A DNA stretch of 64,000 nucleotides from Methylobacterium gossipiicola. Lineage in GTDB: Bacteria; Pseudomonadota; Alphaproteobacteria; Rhizobiales; Beijerinckiaceae. The translations under genes were made by a program, and so were the position numbers. The stretch lies in contig NZ_FOPM01000004.1 of NCBI RefSeq assembly GCF_900113485.1, forward strand, positions 119,140 to 183,139. The letters run 5' to 3'. Shown here one piece after another: positions 9,960 through 22,500 of the stretch (position 1 is the stretch's first letter; each line of letters opens with the position of its first letter). The notes below the pieces were generated by a model, which saw nothing but the letters and a program-made list of their open reading frames with translations, did no database searches and was not told the DNA's origin.

Positions 9960-11321
9960 TCAGCGTTCACGCCAAGCCTTGGCGATCTGATCGGCGAGGG
10001 GTTTGACGAGGTACGAGAGCACCGAACGCTCACCCGTTTGAAGATAGGCTTCCACCGGCATGCCCGGCACCAGCCGCCCCCTGCCGGAGGGAGACTGCCC
10101 CTGCCCCCCCCGAGTCAGACGATCCCGCTGTTCCTCGGACACATGAATTCGCGCCACGTAATAGCTCAGGCCGGTCTTGACGTCCTGACTCACATCCGCC
10201 GCGATCCGCGTGACGCGGCCCTCGATCTCGGGGGTCGTCCGCTGGTTGAAGGCGGGGAATCGTAGCACCGCCTTCTGATCGATGTGAACGTTGTCGATCT
10301 CCTGCGGCTGGATCCGCACTTCGACCGCGAGGGTGTCGGCATCGGGCACGATGAGCATGGCGGGCTCGCTCGGAACCACGAGGCCGCCGATGGTGTGCAC
10401 GGTCATCTGGTGCACCACGCCGTCCTGCGGCGCCCGCAGATCCGTGCGCTTGAGCTGGTCCAGGGCGGCGACGCGCTTCTCGCCAAGTTCCGACCAGCGA
10501 CCCCGGATATCGGCGAGTTCCTTGCCGACCTCGCCGCGCATATCCTGATCGATCTGCAGGATCTGCAACTCCGTTTCGGTGATCTTGCCGCGCGCCTGAG
10601 CCTGCGCGGCGACGAGTTGCCCGCGCTCGCCCCGCAGCCGGGCGGCGTCGCGTTCGAGGGCCGTGACCCGCGAGACCGAGACGAGGTTCTTGGCCCATAG
10701 CTCGCGGACGCCCGTCAGTTCCTCGCCGATGAGGGCGATCTCCCGCGCCTTGGCCGCCGCCTGCTCCGTGAGCCCGGCGATCTCCTCGCGGATCTGCAGG
10801 ATGCGCTGGGCGAGTTGCGCCTTCTGGCCCTCCCGCCCGGATCGGCGCGTCGCGAATAGGCGCGTCTCCCCGTCGAGGAGATGCGCGACCACGGGATCGG
10901 CCTTGGCCCGGCCGGCAAGCTCGGCGGGAAACGCGATGACGGCGGCGCCGTCGCGCTCGGATTCGTTCCGGGCGCGACGGGCGCTCAACTCGTCCATGGC
11001 CTTCAGGACGATGTCGAGGTTGGCGCGGATCTGGGTCTCGTCGAGGGTGATGAGGATGTCGCCGGCGGCGACGCGCGATCCCTCGCGGACCCGGATGGCG
11101 CCGACGACGCCGCCCGTGGGGTGCTGCACCTTCTTCACATCGCTCTCGACGACGAGTTGGCCCGACGCCATCACGGCCCCGTGGATCGGCGTGAAGGTGG
11201 CCCAGCCGCCGATGCCGAAAACGAGGACGGCGATGATGGCGGAGACCCCGAACAGGTGGACGCCGATGGAACGATCCGGATCGAACGGCCGGGCGGGGGC
11301 GGAGATGGGGACGGTGTTCAT
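9960..11321 (-). CDS. prsE: Type I secretion membrane fusion protein (HlyD/PrsE family)
   Basis: The periplasmic adaptor that joins the inner-membrane ABC exporter to an outer-membrane TolC-type channel. The 453-residue protein has one membrane segment near the N-terminus (about 27-45), then a beta-barrel/lipoyl part, a long Glu/Arg/Ala-rich coiled-coil hairpin (about 100-290) and a C-terminal barrel with APQDGVVHQMTVHTIGGLV. This is the HlyD/PrtE/PrsE layout. The start ATG overlaps the stop of the ABC gene by four bases (ATGA), so the two are translationally coupled. No TolC-like gene is in the window. The expected cargo is the giant repeat protein across the divergent promoter region. Confidence 0.93.
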   Translation of the reverse strand: MNTVPISAPARPFDPDRSIGVHLFGVSAIIAVLVFGIGGWATFTPIHGAVMASGQLVVESDVKKVQHPTGGVVGAIRVREGSRVAAGDILITLDETQIRANLDIVLKAMDELSARRARNESERDGAAVIAFPAELAGRAKADPVVAHLLDGETRLFATRRSGREGQKAQLAQRILQIREEIAGLTEQAAAKAREIALIGEELTGVRELWAKNLVSVSRVTALERDAARLRGERGQLVAAQAQARGKITETELQILQIDQDMRGEVGKELADIRGRWSELGEKRVAALDQLKRTDLRAPQDGVVHQMTVHTIGGLVVPSEPAMLIVPDADTLAVEVRIQPQEIDNVHIDQKAVLRFPAFNQRTTPEIEGRVTRIAADVSQDVKTGLSYYVARIHVSEEQRDRLTRGGQGQSPSGRGRLVPGMPVEAYLQTGERSVLSYLVKPLADQIAKAWRER

Positions 11322-13090
11322 GCGCGAACCTTCAGGTTGGGGGTCTTCTGCTTCGGCTTCTGCGGGGTCCGTGCGTCCGCCACCTCGGCGCGCGGCGCCG
11401 GCACGGCGGTGGGGCGCATCATCTGCTTCATGATCTCGTCCTTCGGCCCGAAGGCCCGGGCCCGCCCCTCCTCGAGCACGAGGAGGAGATCGACGGCGGC
11501 CAGGGCGCTCGGGCGATGGGCGACGCAGACGACGATGCCGCCGCGCGCCCGGACGCTGAGCATGGCCCGGGTGAGGGCGAGTTCGCCCGGTTCGTCGAGA
11601 TTCGCGTTGGGCTCGTCGAGGACGACGAGGAACGGATTGCCGTAGAGGGCCCGCGCCAGGCCGATGCGTTGGCGCTGCCCCGCCGACAGGCTGGCGCCCC
11701 CGGGTCCGATGAGGGTCTCGTACCCGTCCGGCATCCGCAGGATGAGGTCGTGCACGTCGGCCGTGCGGGCGGCGGCGATCACCGCCTCGGCGTCGGGGGC
11801 GGGGGACAGCCGGGCGATGTTCGACGCGATGGTGCCGGCGAACAGATCGGCCTCCTGGGGCAGATAGCCGATGTGCCGGCCGAGGGTCTCCGCCGACCAT
11901 TGGTCGAGGGTGGCGCCGTCGAGGCGGACCGATCCACGCGCCGGGGCCCAGACGCCGACCAGGGCGCGGGCGAGGCTCGACTTGCCCGACGCGCTCGGCC
12001 CGATGATGCCGACGCCTTGTCCGGCCTTGAGCCCGAAGGTCATGTCGGACACCACCACCCGCTGGGTTCCGGGCGGCACCAGGCAGGCTTGCTCGACGGT
12101 GAGGGCCACGCGGGGCGGGGGCAACGCGAGGGTGTCCGTCTCGGCCGGAAAGCGCGCCAGGATCTCGTTGAGCCGAGCCCAGCCCTGCTGGGCCGCGACG
12201 AACCCTCGCCAATGGGCGATGGCGAGTTCGGCCGGGGCGAGGGCCCGCGAGACGAGGATCGACGAGGCGATGATGATGCCGCCCGTGGCCTGCCCCTGGA
12301 TCACCAGATAAGCGCCCAGCGCCAGGACGCCCGATTGCAGGATCATGCGAAATACCTTCGAGACGGCGCCGAACCCTCCGGCGATGTCGGCGACCCGGCG
12401 CTGGCGCGCGAGGTAGGCTCGGCTCTCTTCGCCCCAGACGCGGGCGAGATTCGCCTGCATGCCCATGGCGTGCAGCACCTCGGCATTGTGGCGCCCGGCA
12501 TCCGACAGCTCGTTGCGGCGCGCGCCGTGCCGCGTCGCCTCGCCCTGGGGCCGCCGGGTGAGGCGGTCCGTCAGGAGGGCCAGGACCGCGAGGACGATGG
12601 CGCCCAAGAGGGCCGAGACACCGATGAGCGGGTGGAACAGGAAGCAAACGCCCAAATAGACGGGTAGCCACGGCAAGTCGAAAAATGCCGTAGGTCCGAG
12701 ACCGGAAAGGAAGTTTCGGATCTGATCGAGGTCCCGCAGGGGGAGAAGCCCGTCGCCCCCGGCCGGCGATTTCAGGGGGTAGCGTACGACGGCGTCGAAG
12801 ACCCGCGGCGCGACTCGTTCGTCGAGGGAACAGCCGATGCGGGCGAGCACCCGCGACCGGATGATCTCGATGACGCCCTGGAAGAGGAAGAGCGCCAGGG
12901 CGAGGCCCCCGAGGCCGATGAGGGTCGGGATGGAGCGCGCCGGGATCACCCGGTCGTAGACTTCCAACATGAAGAACGAGCCCGTGAGGGTGAGGACGTT
13001 CACGACGCCGCTCATGACGGCGACCCCGAGGAACGCCCGTTGGCACCGCGCGAGGGCCGCCTTCAGTTCCGACTTCCGATCCACTCGCAT
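11318..13090 (-). CDS. prsD: Type I secretion permease/ATPase (PrsD/PrtD family)
   Basis: A 590-residue half-size ABC exporter that recognises the secretion signal of the substrate and powers its export. The N-terminal half carries several membrane helices, beginning with FLGVAVMSGVVNVLTLTGSF. The ATPase half has Walker A GPSASGKSS, signature LSAGQRQRIGLARAL, and Walker B FLVVLDEPNANLD. There is no C39 peptidase domain at the N-terminus, which fits transporters of large repeat proteins. The start at 13090 follows GGAGG at nine bases; the open frame extends to 13258 but the extra residues do not look like protein. It is first in an operon with the fusion protein and divergent from the giant gene. 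Confidence 0.94.
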   Translation of the reverse strand: MRVDRKSELKAALARCQRAFLGVAVMSGVVNVLTLTGSFFMLEVYDRVIPARSIPTLIGLGGLALALFLFQGVIEIIRSRVLARIGCSLDERVAPRVFDAVVRYPLKSPAGGDGLLPLRDLDQIRNFLSGLGPTAFFDLPWLPVYLGVCFLFHPLIGVSALLGAIVLAVLALLTDRLTRRPQGEATRHGARRNELSDAGRHNAEVLHAMGMQANLARVWGEESRAYLARQRRVADIAGGFGAVSKVFRMILQSGVLALGAYLVIQGQATGGIIIASSILVSRALAPAELAIAHWRGFVAAQQGWARLNEILARFPAETDTLALPPPRVALTVEQACLVPPGTQRVVVSDMTFGLKAGQGVGIIGPSASGKSSLARALVGVWAPARGSVRLDGATLDQWSAETLGRHIGYLPQEADLFAGTIASNIARLSPAPDAEAVIAAARTADVHDLILRMPDGYETLIGPGGASLSAGQRQRIGLARALYGNPFLVVLDEPNANLDEPGELALTRAMLSVRARGGIVVCVAHRPSALAAVDLLLVLEEGRARAFGPKDEIMKQMMRPTAVPAPRAEVADARTPQKPKQKTPNLKVRA

Positions 13091-13544
13091 AAAGACTCGC
13101 CTCCAGACGGGACAACCGAGACTCAAAGGCGATAATTTTCGCCTAAAGTTTGCGGCGTCGATGCGAATAATGTGCGATATTTTGCCCACCGCGATGTCCA
13201 CCGAGACCATGACGCCGGATCGATCGTTAAAAAGACGCCAACATTTCGCTGAAACCAATCATAAATCTAGCCACCTCAGGTCATCGCTTGGCACAATTTA
13301 CGATTTGCTTACGATACCTGCCGAAATCGGCCACAGAACGACCGGACATTCGGAAAAATAACGCCTGAGGCGTGGATCCGGCTTGAGGTCAGGCGGCTCT
13401 TCTGTAGGTTGATATATACAACTGGGATCAGAGCCGATCTGGCCCGACGACAGCCCTTCGAGTTCATCCTGGCAGGCCGACCGGCGCGCGCAGACACCGT
13501 CCGCGTCGAACGCGGAGGCTTGGCCGCAGAGACGGGAAACGCAG
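13091..13544. promoter_or_regulatory. Divergent promoter region between the secretion operon and its putative substrate
   Basis: 454 bases with no convincing gene. The half near the ABC gene (13110-13320) is AT-rich for this genome (for example AAGGCGATAATTTTCGCC, a short imperfect dyad). About 125 bases before the giant gene lies an AT patch, GTTGATATATACAAC at 13408-13422, with four-base inverted arms; this could be a -10 region or a small operator. The regulator is not identifiable from sequence. Confidence 0.4.
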
Positions 13545-16500
13545 ATGGCCGGTACCCTCGCTCCCCTCGTGCTCACGCTCTCGCCGTCGAGCGATACGGG
13601 CCTGCCCCTGGACGGGCTGACCCGGCGCAACGGCGTCGACATCGACATCGTCGGATTGAACGTCCTCGGCGGACCGGTGACGATCTTCGACGACCGGGAC
13701 GGCAACGGTGTGCCGGGACCGGGTGAGATCCTCGCCACGGTTCCGAATTCCCTCCTCGGCTCGGTTCGCATCAACCTGCCGGACGGGACGCACAGCATTC
13801 GGGCAACGCAGACCACGCCCCTCCTCGGAACCGCCACCTCCCTGCCGCTCACCGTCCGGGTCGACAATACCGGCCCGACCATCGTGGCGGTGAACCAGCT
13901 CGACCTGCCCGGGCCCCTCGCGCTCCTCGATGTCCTCGGCGTTCTGCGCTACGAGGTCACGTTCTCGGAATCGGTGCTCGGCCTCACGGCCGACCTGTTC
14001 CAGGCCACCGGCACCCTGCCGGGCATCCACCTCGTCACCCTGCTGCCGTCCCTGACGAAGCCCAACACCTACATCGTCAGCATCGGGCTCGGCCTCGACG
14101 GCGTCAGCGTCGATCAGCGCGCCGGCACCCTCGGCCTCGCCCTCAATCCCGCCAACCTCTCGGGCGTCACCGATCTCGCGGGCAACGGCCTGCGCGGCGC
14201 CGATTTCGCCCAGCTCGCCCCCGTCAGCATCGGCCCGGCCCGCGAGACCGCCGCGGCCGACTTCAATGCCGACGGCCTCGGGGACGCCGCCTTCTTGGTG
14301 AACGACACCGTCGTGGTGACGCGCGGCACCGGCACCGGCACCCTCGGGGTGACCCAGACCGTGACTGTGGCCACCGGGCAGACCACCATCGCGACGGGCG
14401 ACGTCACCGGCGACGGCCTCCTCGACATCGTCACCGCCGGCAACGGCCGGGTCCAGATCCTGAAGCAGGGGGCGGACGGCACGTTCTCGGTCACCACCCG
14501 CACCACCACGGGGGCGGACGGCGCCCTCGTGGCCGACGTGAACGGCGATGGCTATGCCGATATCGTCGTCAAGAACCTCACGGCCGGCACCGCCACCGTG
14601 CTCACCAACAACGGCAGCGGCACCTTCTCGGCCGGCAGCGCCCAGAGCTTCGGCGTGCGTCCCGACGCCTTCGTGTCCGGTGACTTCAACGGCGACGGCC
14701 GCATCGACCTCGCGGCGCTGGCCAATGGCGGCACGTCGCTCGCGGTCCTGACCCAGGCCGCCAACGGCACCTTCGTGCGCTCGGCACTCACGGTCGGCGC
14801 CAGCGCCGGCGGCCTCGCGGCGGGTGACCTCAACGGCGACGGCCGCGCCGAGATCGTCTCGTCCGGGACCGGCGGCACCCTGGAGATCCGGGGCACCACG
14901 GCCGGGGGCGCCGCCACGCAATCGACGCTTCAGGCGGGGGCCGCCGCCACGGATATCCGCATCGGCGACACCAACGGCGACGGCAACGCCGACATACTCT
15001 ATGCCGGCACCGACGGCGCCGTGCGGGTGGTCTACGGCGACGGCGCCGGCGGCTTCTCGGCTCCCGTCATTCTCGAAACCCAGGCCGGGCTCGCGGCGCT
15101 GGCCCTCCTCGACGTCAACGGCGACGGGCGCCAGGACCTGGCGCTGGCCAGCGGGACCACCGGGACGCTTCAGGTCGGCACCGGCATTCCCGTGGCCGGG
15201 CTGCTGGGCACCGCCTACACCCTCGTGGCGCCCGGGCCGGTCCAGACGGTCACGTCCGTGCAGGTGGCGGGCGACAACGTCGTGAATGTCGCGGAGGCCG
15301 CCTTCGGCACCCTGCCGGTCACCGGCACCCTCGCGGGTCCCCTCGGCGCGGGCGAGACCCTCGCGATCCGGATCGGCGGCGTGGTCACGCCCCTCACCGG
15401 CGCGGCCGTCGTCACCGCCGACGGCGTCACCACCTTCTCGGGCACAATGCCGGTCCTCCAGGCGTCGGGCGACGTCGCGGTTCTGGTCCAGCGCACGGAC
15501 GGCGCCACCTCGGCGGCGGTGACCCAGGCCGTCACCGTCGATCTCGTGGCGCCGACCCTTGTCGCCATCACCACCCCGGACGCGGCGGTAACCAAGGACA
15601 CGGTCATCGACTTCACCCTGGCGTTCTCCGAACCGGTGTCCGGCCTGACGGCCGCGAACCTCACCCTCACGGGTACGGCTTCGGCCGGCCTCGTTCCCAC
15701 CCTCGTGACCACGGATGGCGGGCGCACCTATGCGGTCACGGTGCCGGCCGGAACGGCCGAGGGCACCCTCGGCCTCACCCTCAACCCCGCCGGCATCACG
15801 GATGCAGCCGGCAACGCTCTCGCAAACCTCGGCGTCACCGTCGGCCCGACCCTGACCCTCGACCGCACGGCCCCGGTCCTCACCCTGCAGCCGCTTGCCG
15901 GGGACGGCGTGCTGTCACAGGCCGAACTCGTCGCCGGATTGGTGGTCACCGGCACCGCCACCGGCCTCGAACCCGGCGCCAGCGTCACCGTGATCGTCAC
16001 GGACGCTTCGGGCACGCCGGTTCTCACGCAGGCGCCCCCCGTCACCAACGGCACCTTCGCCCTGCCGCTGGGGGGCGCGGCGCTGCCGGAGGGCACCTAT
16101 GCCGTGACGGTGACCGCAGCGGATGCCGCCGGCAACGTCGCCACCCCGGCCGTCGCCGGCCTCACCGTCGACCTCACCGCCGATGCCGGTCTGCCCTTCA
16201 CCCTCACGGCGGGCGGCGGCCAGCCCATCGGCCTTGCCGGCGTGGCGGCCGTCCCCCTGGTCGCCGCCGGCCTCGACGCCGGCACCACCGCCCTCGTCAC
16301 CTTCACGGATGGCGGCGGCGCCACCGCCACCGCCACCATCGCGGCGAACGGCGCCACCACCCTCGACCTCAGCGGCCTCGACGGCGCGGTGACCTCGACG
16401 ATCCAGCTCTCGGACGGGGCCGGAAACCTCCTGACCCGCCCCGGCCCGGCCCTGACCATCGACCTCGTCGCGCCCATCGGCCTCGTGACCCCCGTGGCCG

Positions 16501-19500
16501 CGCCGGCCCCTGCGACCCTCGCGTTCGACGTCGCCTTCCCGGAGGCCGTGACCGGCCTCGACCTCGGCGATTTCCGTGTCGTCGGTACCGGCTCGGCCGT
16601 CGGCACCGTCGTGTCGGCCACGGCGAACGCCAGCGGCGGCACCACCGTGGTGATCGGCAATCTGTCGGGCGCCGGCACCGTCGGCCTCGCGCTCGCGGCC
16701 ACCTCCGACATCGCCGACGCCGCCGGAAACCTCGCGACCCTCGGTCCGGTCGCGCCCATCTCCCTCGATCTCGTCGCGCCGCTGCGGCCGGTCATCACCG
16801 GCCTCGTCAGCGATGCCGGCGTCCCGGGCGGCTTCCTCACGGACGACACCACCCCGACCCTCACGGGCACGACGGAGGTGGGCAGCACCGTCACGTTGAC
16901 CTACCAGGGCCCAGGCGCCACGACCGGCACCCTCGCGGCCGTCGTGGATGCTTCCGGCACCTGGACCGCGACGGTGCCGGCGGCCCTGGCGAACGGCGCC
17001 TATAGCTTCACGGCGACGGCGGAGGATCTCGCCGGCAACGTCAGCCTGCCCGCCGCCCCGAAGGTGGTGACCATCGAGACCGCGACGGGACTTCCCTTCA
17101 CCCTCACGGTCGATTTCGGCGACGGCCTCGTCAACCAAACGGAGGCGGGCGCCGTCACCTACGGCCTCACGGGCCTGCCGGCGGGCGCCATCCTGTCGGT
17201 GACCTTCACGGATGCCGACGGCACCACCGTCTCGGAGCTTCTCAGCGGGACCGGCGGAAGCCTCGACCTCTCGGCCCTCGACGGCGCCGTGACCTCTTCC
17301 CTCACCTACGTTCCGCCGGTCGGCGCGACGGTGACCCTCGGCGGGCCGGGGGCGACCTTCGATACCCTGCCCCCCGCCAATCCGGCGATCCTCGGCTTTG
17401 CCGGCTCCGGCGTGGTCCCGGTGACGACCACGAACGACACCACACCGGTTCTCGTCGGCACGGGTGAGATCGGCTCCACCGTCACGGTGACGGTGGGCGG
17501 GCAATTGCTCACCGCCGAAGTCGACGCGACGGGAACCTGGCACATCCCGGTGACGACACCGCTGACGGACGGCACCGTGACTCTCACGGCCACGGCGCAG
17601 GATGCCGCCGGCAACGTCAGCGGCCCCTCTCAGGGCCTCGCCGTGACCGTCGATCTCGTGGTCGATCGCGGCGCGCCCATCGCGGTCGCCTTCGACCTGC
17701 CGGCCGGCCGTGCCCTCAACGCCGCGGAGGTGGCCGCCGTCACCGGCACCGTCTCGGGCATCGACGCCGACGCCACCGCGACCATCACCTTCACGGGTTC
17801 GGGCGGTAGCGTGACGGCGCCCCTCGCCAACGGCCCCCTGGCGCCCACCAACCTGTCCGCCCTCGGCGACACCGTGACGGCGACGGTCTCTGTGGTCGAT
17901 CTCGCCGGCAACAGCGCGACCCTCGCGGTCGGCAGCTTCGCCGTCGATGCCGTGGCGCCGGCCGCCACCATCGTGGCCGATCCGGCGGCGCTGCCGGGGG
18001 CCACGAGCGTGACCTTCACGGTCACCTTTCCGGAGGCGGTGACGAACCTCACCGCCGACGACTTCGCCCTCACCACGGGCGGCACCGCCACCGGCACCAT
18101 CCTGTCGGCTCTGCCCGTCGCCGGGGGCTACAGCGTCACGGTCACGAACGTCTCCGGCACGGGCTCCCTCGGCCTCGTCCTCTCGGGCGGGTCCGACATC
18201 ACCGACGCCGTCGGAAACCTCGCCGTCCTGGCCCAGGCCGGGCTGCACCTCGTCAACGTACCGCCGGTGCTCCAGCCCACCGACCTTCCGGTCATCACGG
18301 GCATCACCGAGGATACGAACGTCGTGGGCGACTTCGTCACCGGCGACGCCAATCCCCTCGTCAGCGGCACGGCCCTGCCGGGCGGCACCATCACAGTCAC
18401 GGCGACCGCCTCCGGCGGCGTCCCCGTGAGCGTCACCACGCAGGTCGCCGGGAACGGCACCTGGTCGGTGCAGCTTCCGACCCTCGCGGACGACACCTAC
18501 GGCCTCACCGCGACCCTCACGGATGCGTCGAACACCATGCTCGGGATGACGCCGAGCCGTCCCCTCGTTATCGACACCGTCGCGGATTCGGGCGTGACCG
18601 TCAGCCTCGCGGTGGCGGGAACGGCCAACGGCATCGTCGATGCCGCCGAGGCCACCATGGTCTCCTACACGGTGGCTGGGCTCGACGCGGACAGCACCGC
18701 CATCGCCCGCTTCGCGGTCGCGGGCGTCGTGAAGGACGTGCCGGTCGCCGCCGACGGCACCTTCGTGGTCGATCTGTCGGGCTTCGACGGCGTGGTCGCC
18801 ACCAGCCTCGTCGTCACGGATCTCGTCGGCAACACCGCCACGGTGCCGGGCAACGCCGTCCGCTTGGCCACCGCCGTCACAGCGCTCCCGAGCATCGGCG
18901 CCATCACGGACGACACCGGGATCGACGGCGACGGCATCACCCGCGACACCACCCCGACCCTCTCGGGCACGGCGGAGGCCGACGCCTCGATCTCCGTCGT
19001 GTTGAATGGCCCGGCAGGCCCCCAGACCTTCCAGACGGTGGCCGACGGCGTCGGGGCCTGGACCCTGGCGGTGCCCGCCCTCGCGGACGGGGTCTACACG
19101 GTCACGGCCTCGGCCACGGGCTTGAGCGGCCTGCCGAGCCCGGCCTCGGCCCGGTTCAACCTCACCATCGACACCACCGCCGACGCGGTGCCGCTGGTGG
19201 CGGTGCAGCTCGCCGCCGCCGACACGAACCTCAGCGCGGCCGAGGCCGGGGCGGTGAGCTTCGAACTCACGGGCCTCGACACCGGCTCGTCGGGCACCAT
19301 CGTGTTCACGGACGGCACCACCACGGTTCCCGTCGCGGTCGGGGCCAACGGGATCTACACCGCCGACCTGTCGTCCCTCAGCGGCGCCGTGACCGCCCAA
19401 GTGGTCCTGTCGGACATCGCCGCCAACACCGTCACGGCGAACCTCGCCCTGCCGGCGGGGCTGAACGTGGACAGCGTGGCCCCGACCGGCACGGCCGTGG

Positions 19501-22500
19501 CCGACCTCGCGGGCGGGGCCGCCGTCGCCAGCTTCACCTTCGCGGTCGACTTCTCGGAGGCCGTCGCCAACGTCTCGGTGGACGATTTCACCCTGACGGC
19601 ATCACCCGGAATCACCGGCCAGATCACGGCGGTGACGGGAAGCGGCGGGGCCTACGTGGTGACGATGGCGGGTCTCCAGGGAAGCGGCACCCTCGGCCTC
19701 GGCCTCGCCGCCGGGTCCGACATCACCGATCTCGCCGGCAACCGCGCGACGCTGGCGTCGGACACCCGCGTGGTCGTCGGCGCAACGCCGGTCCAGCCCG
19801 TCATTACCGGCTACACCACGGATACCGGGGTGCAGGGGGATGGCATCACCGCCGACGCCGCACCGATCCTGTCGGGCGTCGGCCTGCCCGGCGGGACCAT
19901 TACGATCCTCGACACCCTGGACCCGGGGGCGCAGCCCGTGACCACCACGGTGCTGGCGAACGGAACTTGGAGCGTCGCGGCACCGAACCTCACGGACGGT
20001 CCCCACGCCCTCGTGGCCCAGCTCGCGGATACGAACGGGACCCCCGTGGGTGTCTCGGCGCCGCTCAATCTCGTCGTCGATACCATCGCGGATGGGGGCG
20101 TGCCCGCCACGCTCACGGTCGACCCCGCCGGAGACGGTCAGATCAACGCCGCCGAGGCCGGTGCCGTGACCTTCGTGGTGGCCGACCTCGACGCCGTCGC
20201 CATCGGCACGGTGACCTTCCGCGACGCGACCCATGGCCTCACCGTCATGGACGTCCGCAACGGCCCCAACACCGTCGATCTCTCGGGCTTCTCCGGCCCG
20301 GTGACCGCGACCCTGATCATCCGCGACCCGGCCGGCAACACCGTCACCCGCGACGGTACGGCGATCACCGTCGATACCGTCGCGCCGGCGGGCACGGCCT
20401 TGCCCTCGACCCCGGCCGAGCCCGGTGCCGCGAGCTTCATCTACGCGGTGAGCTTTCCCGAGGCGGTCCTCAACGTGACGGCGGAGGATTTCCTCCTATC
20501 GGCAACGGGAACCGCCACGGGACGGATCACGGCGGTGACGGGCAGCGGTGGCAGCTACACCGTCACGGTGGCGGACATCGCCGGAACCGGAACCCTGTCG
20601 CTCGGTCTCTCGGCGCTCTCCGACATCGCGGACACGGCCGGCAACGCCGCGACCCTGCTCTCGACACCGAGGCCGGTCTCCATCGGCGCGGGGCCGCAAC
20701 CGGCGCCCACGCTGATCACCGGATACGGCGACGACACCGGCATCCTCGGCGACGGCATCACCGCCGACCGGACCCCGACCCTGACCGGCACGGCCGAGGC
20801 GAACGGCACCGTCACGGTGACGTATGTCGAGGCGGGCATGCCGAAATTCGTCACGGCTGCCATCGACGCCAACGGGCAATGGAGCGTCGCCATCCCCGCC
20901 CTGGCGGACGGCGATTACAGCTTCCGGGCCTCGGCGGTCACGGCCCTCGGCGTCCCCGCCGGGACCTCCGCCGCCCTGCCGCTCACCATCGACACCGTCG
21001 CGGACGCCGTGCCGCTGGTCTCCGTCACGGTGGCGAACCCGGCCGGCACGGTGTTCACCCCGGCGCAGGCCGCGGCCGTGACCTTCACGGTGGCGGGCCT
21101 CGATCCCGGCTCCACCGCCCTGGTGACCTTCACGGACGGGTCCCGCACGGTCCAGGCCACCGCCGGAGCGGACGGCGCCTACCAAGCCGACCTCTCGGGC
21201 CTGACCGGCTCCGTGACCTCGTCCTTCACGATCTCGGACGTCGCCGGCAACACCGCCGGGGGCAACGGCACCGGCCTCACCATCGGGCAGGCCGGCCCCA
21301 CGTACCCCGATCCGACGACCCCAGATCCGAACACGCCCTCCGATCCCGGAACGTCGCCGAACCCTCAGGCGCCTCCCTCCGTGGTCGCGCCCATGGTCAC
21401 CGGTCTTCAGCCCGACACCGGCGTTCCGGGTGACGGCATCACCAGCGACGCGTCGCCGACGGTGACGGGCACCGGCACCCCCGGCGCCACCGTGACGGTG
21501 ACCGTCACCGACGCCACCGGCCCCCGCGACGTGGCGGCGGCGGTGGGCGGCGACGGCACTTGGACGGCGAACCTGCCGACCCTCGCCGATGGCAGCTACG
21601 ACGTGATCGTGTCGGGTCGCGACGCGGCGGGCAACGTCCTGCAGGCCGGACAGCCGTTCCGGATGACCCTCGACACCGTCGCCCCCGGGGCTCCCGTGGT
21701 GGCGGGCTTCACCGAGGATACCGGTCAGGTCGGCAACGGCGCCACGGCCGACACAACGCCGACCCTGTTCGGAACGGCGGAGGCGGGCAGCACCGTCGCC
21801 ATCGCGTACGAGACGGCGAGCGGACCCCGGACGGCCACGGCCCTCACCGACGCGGACGGACGCTGGAGCCTCGACCTGCCCACCCTCGCCGAGGGGACCT
21901 ACGCGTTCGTCGCCAGCGCGACGGATGCGGCGGGCAATCGCGGCCCGGCCTCCGCCGCCTTCGCCCTCTCCATCGATGCCCGGGACGACGGCTCCCCGGG
22001 AACCGGCGGCGGCAACGCGACCGACGGCAACCGCGCGCCGATCGCCGTCGCCGACACCATCGCGGCGGTGAACCACGCCCCGGCGGTGAGGGGCAACGTG
22101 CTCGCCAACGACAGCGACCCCAATGCGGGCGACACCCTGCACGTCACGGCCGTGCGCTTCGCGAGCGGGGGCACGGTGGCGGTGGCGGCGACGGGCACCA
22201 CTACGATCCTGGGCGAACACGGCACCCTGCATCTCGCCGCCGACGGCAGCTACAGCTATCAGGCCATCGGCTCGAGCAACTTCGGCTCGGGCGACGAGTA
22301 TCCCGAAGTCTTCACCTACACGGTGGCGGACGGGAAGGGTCTCACCGCCGCGGGATTGCTGACGGTGTCGCTCGCCGGCGCGGCCCCAGTCGCGGAGAAA
22401 TCCTTCGGCTTCGCTTTCACCGAGGCCCGGGTGGAGGTCCTGGGCGAGACCCTGGTGCTGACGGGTCCGGACGGCCAGCATCACGACCTCAACGGGATCG

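Noticed and set aside
15915..19400. Very long open frame on the minus strand inside the giant gene (also 20496-23270)
   Set aside because: The repetitive high-GC plus-strand gene creates stop-free antisense frames; the products are Gly/Arg/Glu/His-rich with no fold, and no ribosome site is visible.
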